NCBI GenBank assembly: GCA_027017165.1
Contig: JALURF010000114.1
Coordinates: forward strand, 1-13,812
DNA from: Thermofilaceae archaeon
GTDB lineage: Archaea > Thermoproteota > Thermoprotei > Thermofilales > B69-G16
Direction: 5' to 3'
DNA: 13,812 nt
Shown here: one piece after another, positions 6,124 through 13,008 of the stretch
How positions within the stretch are numbered: the stretch's first letter is position 1
How the letters are laid out: every line of letters starts with the position of its first letter
Notes under the pieces: generated by a model
What the model was told of the DNA's origin: nothing
Seen by the model: the letters and a program-made list of their open reading frames with translations, nothing else
Databases searched by the model: none
Made by a program: the position numbers and the translations under genes

Positions 6124-7347
6124 ATGGAAAAAAGTAAGTTAGAGAGATTTAAGACTGAGAGGTTAATAAAGGAACTAAAGTCGAAAAGAGGTAGAGGCAC
6201 TGAACTTATTTCACTTTATATACCAGCGGGAAGGCCTATAGGAGAAGTTATGAGCGTTCTTAGGGAGGAATACTCCACAGCGACGAACATAAAGGATAGA
6301 ACTACAAGACACCATGTCCTAGAAGCACTTACCTCAATAATGCAACGATTAAAACTCTTCCGTAAAACGCCTCCAAACGGCTTAGTCATATTCGCAGGTT
6401 ATGTAGCCAGCGATGTTCCGGGAGACGAGAAAATGGAAATTTACGTTTTAGAGCCTCCCCAGAAGCTTAGAACATGGCTTTATAGATGTGATTCTCGCTT
6501 TCATACAGAAATATTGGAGGAAATGATAGAGGTAAAAGAGGTCTATGGATTAATAGTCTTGGATAGGGGAGAAGCGGCTTTTGGAATTCTTAAGGGAAAG
6601 TTCTTGGAGGTAGTAGAGGAGATAACCTCCGGTATTCCTGGTAAACACAGAGCGGGAGGACAATCCGCCCGGCGTTTCGAACGCCTCCATGAACTTCTAG
6701 TGCATGAATTTTATAAGAGAATAGGCGAACATGCCAACAGAATCTTTCTCCCTATTAAAGACCTTAAAGGGCTCATAATCGGAGGTCCTGGACCCGCTAA
6801 AGACGAATTTGTTGACGGAGATTATCTACATTATGAACTTAAACAAAAAATCTTAGGCGTTTTCGACGTCGGCTATAGTGGAGAGGCTGGGATTTACGAG
6901 CTAGCGAATAGAGCTTCGGAGCTACTCGAGGATGTAGGCTATATAAGAGAGCGGCAATTAGTGAACAAATTTTTATATCATTTAGCAAGGGACACCGGCC
7001 TTGCCGTGTATGGTGATGAGGAGGTTAGAAAGTGTCTCTTAATGGGAGCTGTTGATATTCTGTTAATATCTGAGAAATTGGAAGCTGTTAGAGCTTCATT
7101 AAAATGTGAGAATTGTGGTTATGCCGAGGAGAAGACATTTAGAGGGGATATTAAACTTACTCGCTGTCCCAAATGCGATGGGCAAATGGTTATTCAAGAA
7201 TCCAAGTCGTTAATCGAAGACCTTGTCGAATTAGCGGAATCGGTAGGTACAAAAGTAGAGCTTATATCTACAGAGACTAGTGAGGGAAAAGAATTATTGA
7301 AATCTTTCGGAGGCGTAGCCGCCATATTAAGATTCAAAGCATGCTAA
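6124..7347 (+). CDS. prf1: Peptide chain release factor aRF1
   Basis: Archaeal class I release factor, which reads all three stop codons and hydrolyses peptidyl-tRNA on the ribosome. The 407 residues are the normal length. N-terminal domain (1-140) holds the stop-codon site: NIKD at 55-58 where most eRF1/aRF1 have NIKS, and YRCDSRF at 120-126, the YxCxxxF motif. The middle domain carries GKHRAGGQSARR (GGQ at 178-180), which enters the peptidyl-transferase centre. The C-terminal domain contains a zinc-finger minidomain with C-x2-C at 328/331 and C-x2-C at 348/351. The NIKS to NIKD change is the one oddity. It heads the rightward cluster and has a GGTG ribosome binding site. Confidence 0.95.
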   Translation: MEKSKLERFKTERLIKELKSKRGRGTELISLYIPAGRPIGEVMSVLREEYSTATNIKDRTTRHHVLEALTSIMQRLKLFRKTPPNGLVIFAGYVASDVPGDEKMEIYVLEPPQKLRTWLYRCDSRFHTEILEEMIEVKEVYGLIVLDRGEAAFGILKGKFLEVVEEITSGIPGKHRAGGQSARRFERLHELLVHEFYKRIGEHANRIFLPIKDLKGLIIGGPGPAKDEFVDGDYLHYELKQKILGVFDVGYSGEAGIYELANRASELLEDVGYIRERQLVNKFLYHLARDTGLAVYGDEEVRKCLLMGAVDILLISEKLEAVRASLKCENCGYAEEKTFRGDIKLTRCPKCDGQMVIQESKSLIEDLVELAESVGTKVELISTETSEGKELLKSFGGVAAILRFKAC

Positions 7348-7403
7348 TAACGCAATAAACTGACCTAAAATGAAGCGGGGCACGAATAATTTAGTGAGCG
7401 AAC

Positions 7404-8027
7404 TTGGAAAAAATCACTAAGCGCAAGCTGGAAATAATTCTTAGTAAAATACCATTACCAAAAAATCTTAAAAAAGAATTGGAACAATACCCCACTCCTA
7501 GTTCTCTCGCAGCCAGAATCCTCTGGATAGCTCATACAACTTATGACGATATCTCTAATAGATACGTGCTAGACTTAGGCACAGGAAACGGTATTTTCGC
7601 CATTGGAGCCGCTGTGCTAGGAGCTAGGTTTGTTTTAGGAATTGATATTGATTTTTCCATACTATTATACGCAAAGGAGTATGTTAGAACTCTCAACTTG
7701 AGCAATATAGATCTCTACTGTGCCGATGTAAAATGCCTGAACCTCAAACGCAGAGTAGATACGGTTGTTCAGAACCCTCCTTTCGGAGTTTATAAGCCGG
7801 GAAGAGATATGTTATTTCTTGATAACGCGGTGAAGATAGCGAATGTAGTATATTCCATTCATAAACTCGAGACATTAGACTATGTTATGGGCTATCTTGC
7901 AGGAAGAGGTCTTAAAGCTGAAGTACTATTTCGAGATGTTATTCCGATACCTCCTTTATACCCTGAACATAGGGAGAAATGGCATTTAGTAAATATCTTC
8001 GTGGTTAGAGTACAACAACTAACATAA
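7404..8027 (+). CDS. METTL5-like SAM-dependent N6-adenine methyltransferase (probable rRNA methylase)
   Basis: A 207-residue Rossmann-fold methyltransferase. The N-terminal stretch ELEQYPTPSSLAARILWIAHTTYDDI is closely like the METTL5 leader (LEQYPT...AA...). SAM motif I is LDLGTGNGIFAIG (56-68), the acidic end of strand 2 is GIDID (79-83), and NPPF at 124-127 is the catalytic motif of amino-methylating enzymes acting on N6 of adenine. Human METTL5 makes m6A in 18S rRNA; a 16S target here is inference. The start must be the TTG at 7404, because a stop codon lies in frame at 7395 and no ATG or GTG occurs in frame before the YPT motif. It sits between aRF1 and csl4. Confidence 0.87.
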   Translation: MEKITKRKLEIILSKIPLPKNLKKELEQYPTPSSLAARILWIAHTTYDDISNRYVLDLGTGNGIFAIGAAVLGARFVLGIDIDFSILLYAKEYVRTLNLSNIDLYCADVKCLNLKRRVDTVVQNPPFGVYKPGRDMLFLDNAVKIANVVYSIHKLETLDYVMGYLAGRGLKAEVLFRDVIPIPPLYPEHREKWHLVNIFVVRVQQLT

Positions 8028-8045
8028 ATAACCGTAACGTATCTG

Positions 8046-8624
8046 ATGAGTGGAAATATGGAGCGGATAAAGAGAAGGCTGGTATTACCGGGAGAAGAAG
8101 TTGCAGTTATAGAGGAATTTATCGGAAAGAATAATACCTATGTAGCTGAGGGCAGAGTGCTTTCAAAGATAATTGGATTAGTTGATTATGATTTAGAGGA
8201 TAGAATAGCTGTTGTTAACCCCTTGAAAAAACTGTCGTTGCCCCAGAAGAACGATATAGTATACGCTATCGTCACCAGAGTAAAAGACATAGCAGCCTCT
8301 CTAGAGATATTCTACGTTGAGAACCATAACAGGTATTTCCATCCACCCCTCAGCGCGACACTTCACGTCATGAACGTGAGCACTAGCTACGTGAAGGTTC
8401 TCTATGACGTTCTGGGATATGGCGATATAGTGAGAGCTAAAATACTCGTGGGCAAAACTCCGCCATATGTTTTATCATTAAAAGGTAGAGAATTCGGAGT
8501 AATATACTCTAACTGCCCGTATTGCATGACTCCTCTGAAAAGGAGAGGCTTTACGCTTTTCTGTCCACGATGTAAAAGAACCACTAGAAGGAAGATCTCG
8601 ATGACACATTATCTCTTAAAGTAG
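8046..8624 (+). CDS. csl4: Exosome complex RNA-binding subunit Csl4
   Basis: Cap subunit of the archaeal RNA exosome, guiding RNA to the Rrp41/Rrp42 phosphorolytic ring. The 192 residues are the usual size. Order: N-terminal beta domain (about 10-60, VLPGEEVAVIEEFIGKNNTY), a central S1 RNA-binding domain (about 66-145, QKNDIVYAIVTRVKD ... GYGDIVRAKIL), and a C-terminal zinc ribbon CPYC (157-160) and CPRC (173-176). An ATG at 8058 is a possible alternative start. Csl4 recruits DnaG, encoded upstream in this window. The stop TAG overlaps the next gene's GTG by one base, so translational coupling is likely. Confidence 0.94.
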   Translation: MSGNMERIKRRLVLPGEEVAVIEEFIGKNNTYVAEGRVLSKIIGLVDYDLEDRIAVVNPLKKLSLPQKNDIVYAIVTRVKDIAASLEIFYVENHNRYFHPPLSATLHVMNVSTSYVKVLYDVLGYGDIVRAKILVGKTPPYVLSLKGREFGVIYSNCPYCMTPLKRRGFTLFCPRCKRTTRRKISMTHYLLK

Positions 8625-9274
8625 TGGAGATGATGAAAGCTAAATACTTAGTGTTTTCTTTCCGGAACTCTAACGAAGCTATTCGCTTTGTGGAATATAT
8701 TCAGCGTCGTCTTCATGGCGAAAATGTAAATATCGCAGTTAAGGGAAACAAAGTGAAAGTTATTCTTTTTAGAGGACAACAGGATTTAGATATACTTGCT
8801 TCAATAGTAAAAAAAGAGTATAAAGATTGGATTTTATCAACTCGAAAGAATGTTAATGGACTTTATAGGCATTCTATAGCTAGACTGCTACGTAGTGCAG
8901 TACTGGAAACGAGCATTCCCATAAATTCTATCGTAGATATACTGAAGCTTAAAGGTTTTGAAGCTAGAATAAGAGAAGAGTACATAGAAACAACAGCCGA
9001 TTTCGATCAAGTTTTAAAGATAACCGAGTTATTCTCAAAAAATTACAAGAGAGTCTTAGAACTGACTGGATATACTCCGATGGCTCGACGTGTGGTAGCG
9101 ATAGCAATGACTGTTTGTGAAATGGATGTTACATTATTGACCGAAAAATTAATCAAGAATGGCATAATCTTCCTTGATAGTAATTCAGGGAGGAAATCTT
9201 TAAAGATGAGTTATAAAGAGGCTATTAGTAAGATAGTGGAACTGTGTGAAGAATATGGAGATAAGAATTATTAG
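8624..9274 (+). CDS. Conserved archaeal protein, DUF2067-like
   Basis: A 216-residue soluble protein with no membrane segment. It starts with a strand (KYLVFSFRNSNEAIRFVEYI), followed by NIAVKGNKVKVILFRGQQD, an alpha/beta pattern like a small RNA-binding or RRM-like fold, and then helices. Length, composition and position between csl4 and rpoL fit the archaeal family DUF2067, which I recall from such neighbourhoods; function is unknown. Start options are the GTG at 8624 overlapping the csl4 stop, or ATG at 8630 or 8633. GGAG at 8626-8629 is too close to both ATGs for a normal ribosome binding site, so I kept the GTG. Its last 20 bp overlap rpoL. Context suggests a job in RNA decay or transcription. 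Confidence 0.7.
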   Translation: MEMMKAKYLVFSFRNSNEAIRFVEYIQRRLHGENVNIAVKGNKVKVILFRGQQDLDILASIVKKEYKDWILSTRKNVNGLYRHSIARLLRSAVLETSIPINSIVDILKLKGFEARIREEYIETTADFDQVLKITELFSKNYKRVLELTGYTPMARRVVAIAMTVCEMDVTLLTEKLIKNGIIFLDSNSGRKSLKMSYKEAISKIVELCEEYGDKNY

Positions 9275-9545
9275 AGAAGAGGAAAATGTGTTGGAGTTTG
9301 AGCTGCCAAGCGAAGATCATACGTTTTGTAACTTATTGGTGAATATACTAAATAAAAATCCTCATGTGAGATTCGCCGCGTATAAAATTGAACATCCGTT
9401 AATAGGCGTACCCCAGATCATTGTTAGAACAGATGGAATTAAAAAACCAAAAGAAGTTCTCATGGAAGCTTCGAAGGAAATAGAATCCATTTATACGATT
9501 ATAAAAGATAAATTCTTAGCGACTTTAAATGAGAGAAAAAAATAA
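9255..9545 (+). CDS. rpoL: DNA-directed RNA polymerase subunit L (Rpb11 homologue)
   Basis: A 96-residue core subunit that dimerises with RpoD (Rpb3) to start polymerase assembly. The signature is ELPSEDHTFCNLLVNILNKN, then VRFAAYKIEHPLIGVPQIIVRTDG, the classic LxxEDHTxxNxL...HP...P...I/V pattern. The C-terminal helix (KPKEVLMEASKEIESIYTIIKDKF) is the dimerisation helix. A GTG at 9246 is in frame, but ATG 9255 gives MEIRIIREEEN, the usual N-terminus, so I prefer it. It overlaps the upstream gene by 20 bp and the downstream gene by 17 bp, so all three are surely one mRNA. Confidence 0.95.
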   Translation: MEIRIIREEENVLEFELPSEDHTFCNLLVNILNKNPHVRFAAYKIEHPLIGVPQIIVRTDGIKKPKEVLMEASKEIESIYTIIKDKFLATLNERKK

Positions 9546-9900
9546 AATAGTTGAGAAATTAGATAGGAATCTGGCTAAGTTAGGAGATGCCATAATTAAT
9601 TTTGTGGTATCAGCCGCCCTTACAATGTTCTACAGAAAACCTACCGGATTAAAAGTAAAGAACGAAACTTTAAAAAGTGCGTGGCTATCCGTCTATGACC
9701 GGGCTGGAATAAAAAGAGGCTTTATGTCCCCTCAAGATCTAGCTGAGGCTTACATAGCATATTTGTGGCTCAACGATAAACTAAAGATCGAAAATGCCGT
9801 AAAGATGTGTGCTAAACGAATTTCGGAAATCAGCCCTAGTAGCCGCAAAGAAGTAGAAAAAGCTATTCAAATGTGCATCGAGGACTTACTAAAAATTTAG
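9529..9900 (+). CDS. Archaeal RNase III-like protein (catalytic domain only)
   Basis: A 123-residue helical protein with an RNase III signature: NLAKLGDAIINFVVSAAL (14-31, compare LEFLGDAVL in RNase III), and a second motif SPQDLAEAYIAYLW (67-80), which parallels ADxxEALIGA. Asp20, Asp70 and Glu73 fall at the positions of three metal-binding acids. The Glu four residues before the first Asp is Ala16, as in Mini-III, which is also dsRBD-less. It resembles the archaeal family Pfam calls Ribonucleas_3_2, as I recall. Probable role: a dsRNA endonuclease in rRNA or mRNA processing, unproven. It overlaps rpoL by 17 bp and is the last gene of the cluster. Confidence 0.72.
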   Translation: MREKNKIVEKLDRNLAKLGDAIINFVVSAALTMFYRKPTGLKVKNETLKSAWLSVYDRAGIKRGFMSPQDLAEAYIAYLWLNDKLKIENAVKMCAKRISEISPSSRKEVEKAIQMCIEDLLKI

Positions 9901-9917
9901 CATAAAACTTTCCGAGT

Positions 9918-9930
9918 TATATCTTAAATA
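9918..9930 (+). promoter_or_regulatory. TATA box candidate for the transglutaminase-like gene
   Basis: TATATCTTAAATA lies 28-40 nt before ATG 9958. If used, transcription would begin near 9950, past the in-frame ATG at 9937, which is why I chose 9958. Confidence 0.4.
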
Positions 9931-9957
9931 TGTGCTATGGTCTTAAGGGTATTGTGT

Positions 9958-11118
9958 ATGGGGGCTATTAGGAAAAAATCTCGTAACGGCTTGAGCGGAA
10001 TTAAAGTAATAGTTATGGTCTCATTGTTGCTTCCATTCTTTTTAGTCTTAATGTTTGCGCTATTAGACTCAGGAATTACTGTTTACGAATATAAGACTAT
10101 TTTTGTATTTAAAAATGAGGGATTAACCGAAGTATACGTAGGATTAGACGATGGTGTTAGAGAGTACGTAGTGCCAGATATTCCTGGCTGGCAGAGATTA
10201 GAGAGTATAGCTGTGTATCTGAATGGGAGAAATATCACGGTGCAATGCAGTATTATTAAGCAGAATGGAGACGCTTTTGTGAGAACCCCCCCGTATAGAC
10301 TTAAACCGGGAGAATCTATCAATATAACTGTTGTACAGAGAATATCGGTTTACTGGGCAGAGAATGGTTTTACTTTAAATAGGAGAATGTATACACTCTC
10401 ATCATCTAGCAGTAATGATTTGGATTTCTTAAGGCAGTTTGCATCTACAAGCTTGGAAGGTTTCTGGTCTGGAGAGGATCAAGCAACCTCCTGGAAATTA
10501 ATTATCGATTTGGCTGAGAGCTTAAAGGAAAAAGCCTATTCTACAAGTGAATACATACATGCGGTTGCTAAGTGGGTCGATGAGAACATAGCTTATGATA
10601 AACGATCATATAAGATAAAATTTCCAGCTGAGACTTTTCGTGAAAAAAGAGGAGCGTGTGGAGATAGGGCAACTTTAGTGACTGCATTGTTGAGACTCGA
10701 AAGAATACCCTCTTTCATGTGCTTAGCTATAGTATACAACGAGAATCTTTTAATGAACATATCCTCGGATTCCTTGACTTTAAATTACCGAAATTCGGCT
10801 TTACATATATTCTCTGTAGCATGTATAGAAGAGGGCTGCGTACCTGTGGATACTACCGTAAAAATGCCGTACGGTAAATCCCCTTATATTGATGGAGCTG
10901 GAATTAACGTTTCAGATAGAGTAATAGTATTAGCGATTATGAGAAATGGAGATCCTAACGAGTATTTGACTATAACTTTACCCTCCTCTACATCGCTTAC
11001 TATAACTAGAGAACTCAAGCGCTATGATAAAATGATTGAACATGCGGTAATTTTCTTAGCTATTTTCTCCCTTTTTAGTATTGCCGTATTAGTTTACACG
11101 CAGAATCTTGAAGATTAA
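9958..11118 (+). CDS. Membrane-anchored transglutaminase-like (cysteine protease fold) protein
   Basis: 386 residues. A basic N-terminus (AIRKKSRNG) precedes a hydrophobic anchor (about 16-36), then an extracytoplasmic beta-rich domain (YEYKTIFVFKNEGLTEVYVGL...). A transglutaminase-like domain spans about 185-310: Cys234 in EKRGACGDRATLVTALLR, His283 in NSALHIFSVACIE, Asp298 in CVPVDTT, giving a complete Cys-His-Asp triad. A second hydrophobic helix (about 355-378) anchors the C-terminus. Such archaeal proteins are presumed cell-surface peptidases or cross-linking enzymes; substrate unknown. ATG 9937 is an alternative start adding seven residues. One base separates its stop from that of the convergent zinc-ribbon membrane protein. 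Confidence 0.83.
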   Translation: MGAIRKKSRNGLSGIKVIVMVSLLLPFFLVLMFALLDSGITVYEYKTIFVFKNEGLTEVYVGLDDGVREYVVPDIPGWQRLESIAVYLNGRNITVQCSIIKQNGDAFVRTPPYRLKPGESINITVVQRISVYWAENGFTLNRRMYTLSSSSSNDLDFLRQFASTSLEGFWSGEDQATSWKLIIDLAESLKEKAYSTSEYIHAVAKWVDENIAYDKRSYKIKFPAETFREKRGACGDRATLVTALLRLERIPSFMCLAIVYNENLLMNISSDSLTLNYRNSALHIFSVACIEEGCVPVDTTVKMPYGKSPYIDGAGINVSDRVIVLAIMRNGDPNEYLTITLPSSTSLTITRELKRYDKMIEHAVIFLAIFSLFSIAVLVYTQNLED

Positions 11119-11119
11119 A

Positions 11120-11671
11120 TTACTTTAATTTCTTTCCACAAAATGGGCAGAAAACGTGTATATCTCCTAGTGGAAGTTCACGTCCACAATATGGACATAC
11201 TTTACCTCGTGTCACGGAAGGTTCGCGATGGACCTCGGAAACTCGAGCGTACGATTGCTTAGGTTGAGATTTCACAACTTCAGTTATCGGACGGGTAACG
11301 GAAGGCTGTACAGGCGCTGTCGATACAGCTTCTTTTTCGTATCGTGCTGGAGAAGTAGCCATTGTAGATATTATATCGAAAAGTCTAGAATACAGGTAAA
11401 AAGAATACGCCTTAATATAGATAGCTATAGCCATAAAAGTTGTAGCCAACATTATAGCGACAGCCAGCCAAGATATGGATTCAAATATTGCGTTAATGTC
11501 GTTGTTGATTACTAGGTACTGTACGAATATGGAAGCTATAACTCCTAACATGAATACAAGAATTGATTGAAGTTGATAACTTTTTAGCCTTTTTTTAGCT
11601 ATCTCCTTTCTGCTGACCTGTCCTCTACCTCGACTATCGAACCCTCGTTTTTTCCTCAAATTCAACACCAC
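11120..11671 (-). CDS. Zinc-ribbon membrane protein of unknown function
   Basis: 183 residues, family not recognised. Order: a highly basic N-terminus (LRKKRGFDSRGRGQVSRKEIAKKR), two membrane helices (about 34-55 and 65-88), a soluble linker rich in Pro, Ser and Val (about 108-155), and a C-terminal zinc ribbon with C-x2-C at 159/162 (CPYCG) and 175/178 (CPFCG). Both ends should be cytosolic by the positive-inside rule, so the ribbon may hold partners at the membrane. The start is the GTG at 11671 (or the GTG at 11668); no ATG is available in frame. It is convergent with the transglutaminase-like gene. Such zinc-ribbon membrane proteins are common in archaea and diverge quickly. Confidence 0.78.
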   Translation of the reverse strand: MVLNLRKKRGFDSRGRGQVSRKEIAKKRLKSYQLQSILVFMLGVIASIFVQYLVINNDINAIFESISWLAVAIMLATTFMAIAIYIKAYSFYLYSRLFDIISTMATSPARYEKEAVSTAPVQPSVTRPITEVVKSQPKQSYARVSEVHREPSVTRGKVCPYCGRELPLGDIHVFCPFCGKKLK

Positions 11672-11741
11672 ATCTACCGTCGGCCTCGCAGCAGTTTTAT
11701 CGTCATAATTCCACGCTTGGGCCCCGCGTCATCGGCCGCGG

Positions 11742-11751
11742 CTAATATAAG
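11742..11751 (+). promoter_or_regulatory. TATA box candidate for dtdA in a GC-rich divergent promoter
   Basis: CTAATATAAG is centred about 31 nt before the dtdA ATG, which points to a leaderless mRNA. The same A/T block read on the minus strand (TTATATTA) could serve the divergent zinc-ribbon gene, with a leader of about 50 nt. The flanking stretch 11711-11742 is unusually GC-rich, with a small hairpin (CCGCG/CGCGG); I assign it no function. Confidence 0.45.
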
Positions 11752-11777
11752 TACATACCCTATGATATAAAAATGCT

Positions 11778-12602
11778 ATGATAACTGGTAGAGTTGCCAT
11801 AATAACTTCGACTCTAGACCCTGCTAGCATGAATATTAGAGAAGTGCTGCTATCAAACTACCCCTTTGAAAAATCCGATGAAAAAGCGTTCGGAGAAAGT
11901 GTTTGGAAGATTAAGGACGTAAAACTCATAACAATAGATCAAGAGCTTATAGAAGCAGATTTCTTAGAAAAAGAGCTAGATTTCGATGTTTTCATTTTTG
12001 CAAGTCGTCACAAGTCCTCAGCAAAATTACCATCATTACTTGTTCACGCGACAGGCAATTTCACGGAGGAGGTAAAAATGGGCGGTAAACCAAGAAAGCT
12101 TTCGATATCATCTCCCATCTCCATGCTAGCTGCGCTAAAACAACTTGTTAGAAATAAGGAGGTTTTAAACTTAGATAATTGGGAAGTTAGTTACGAAGCA
12201 ACCCATCATGGTCCCTATCTTAGAAAAACAGCGGTCGTATTCGTTGAAATAGGCAGTAGATATGAAGAATGGAAGAATAGGATCGCTGGCGTTGCCGCTG
12301 CGTCTGCTATAATGGCAGCGGCTATGGAAAATAAAGAGAAAGATGCATGTATAGCTTTTGGCGGACCCCATTACGCGCCTAAAATAACTAGAGAAGTTTT
12401 GAAAAGGGATCTTCCTGTCGGTCACATAGCGCCGAAATATGTACTAGACTATATTGACGTGGGAATGGTAAGACAAATGGTGGAGAGAACCAGAGGAATT
12501 GTGAAGTATGCTTTGCTGGATTGGAAAGGTATGAAGAGAAAACATAGAGATTACCTTCTCCCTATATTGGAGAAATTAGAGTTAAAAATCATTAAGATTT
12601 AG
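11778..12602 (+). CDS. dtdA: D-aminoacyl-tRNA deacylase, archaeal/plant type (DtdA, GEK1)
   Basis: Removes D-amino acids wrongly attached to tRNA, a cytosolic proofreading step. The 274 residues fit this zinc-dependent family, unrelated to bacterial DTD. Motifs: ITSTLDPASMNIRE (9-22), FASRHKSSAKLPSLLVHATGNF (75-95; SRHKS and HxTGN are hallmarks), SYEATHHGPYL (138-148) and AFGGPHYAPK (193-202), with GHIAPKY at 215-221; the conserved His residues are metal or catalytic candidates. The ATG at 11778 begins right at the first beta strand. An ATG at 11773 is out of frame and hits a stop at once. Its stop overlaps the convergent gene by 4 bp. Confidence 0.94.
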   Translation: MITGRVAIITSTLDPASMNIREVLLSNYPFEKSDEKAFGESVWKIKDVKLITIDQELIEADFLEKELDFDVFIFASRHKSSAKLPSLLVHATGNFTEEVKMGGKPRKLSISSPISMLAALKQLVRNKEVLNLDNWEVSYEATHHGPYLRKTAVVFVEIGSRYEEWKNRIAGVAAASAIMAAAMENKEKDACIAFGGPHYAPKITREVLKRDLPVGHIAPKYVLDYIDVGMVRQMVERTRGIVKYALLDWKGMKRKHRDYLLPILEKLELKIIKI

Positions 12603-12985
12603 CCGATCACATTTTCTATCTTTATGATTCTCTTGTCATTTTTCCACTTAAAATTCAGCTCCGAATACATGCTATCTCTTAGAACTTCGAATGCAAAATC
12701 TCCACCCCCCTTCTCCATATTCAGAGTTTTCATAGTCTCGCTGAAAATAAAATTCAATTCTCTAAGACAACCCCGCAAACAGAGTAAGTCGTCTAATACT
12801 TCAACTAGCAACTTTTTTGATGTTAACAAGTTTTTTCGAGTATTTTCATCTAGATCCTCCTTTGCTATCAAGGAATCAATTATATTCATTACCTCCTTTA
12901 TCCTAGAGTACATTACGACACCAAATGTTGATGTAATTAATTCAGTAAATACGTTTTTCAATAAATAATCAATATAATACAGCAT
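12599..12985 (-). CDS. Small helical protein of unknown function
   Basis: 128 residues from ATG 12985, unrecognised. The body is mostly helix with charged heptad-like spacing (KEVMNIIDSLIAKEDLDENTRKN, then SKKLLVEVLDDLLCLRGCLREL), suggesting a small helical bundle, with a C-terminal Lys-rich strand. The first 24 residues are hydrophobic (LYYIDYLLKNVFTELI...) and could be a membrane segment or simply upstream sequence. An internal ATG at 12913 has GGTG at a good distance upstream and would give 104 residues, a serious alternative start. The opposite strand is open for 114 codons, but its translation looks like a shadow. It overlaps dtdA by 4 bp at the 3' end and lies 23 bp after the M48 peptidase gene on the same strand, so the two may share an mRNA. 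Confidence 0.6.
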   Translation of the reverse strand: MLYYIDYLLKNVFTELITSTFGVVMYSRIKEVMNIIDSLIAKEDLDENTRKNLLTSKKLLVEVLDDLLCLRGCLRELNFIFSETMKTLNMEKGGGDFAFEVLRDSMYSELNFKWKNDKRIIKIENVIG

Positions 12986-13008
12986 ACCATGTCATGTATA
13001 TACGAGTA

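Noticed and set aside
8041..8055. C-box-like TGATGA near the csl4 start, as a C/D sRNA
   Set aside because: No D box at a suitable distance and the site lies in a start-codon region where ATGA motifs are common.
11680..11742. GC-rich divergent promoter with CCGCG/CGCGG hairpin as a small RNA gene
   Set aside because: No ACA, no paired C and D boxes, and the minus-strand TATA candidate lies such that transcription would start within or after the hairpin.
12624..12968. Plus-strand open frame of 114 codons opposite the small helical protein
   Set aside because: Low-complexity Phe/Ser/Ile/Asn composition typical of an antisense shadow; the minus frame has normal charge pattern and a stop overlap typical of this genome.
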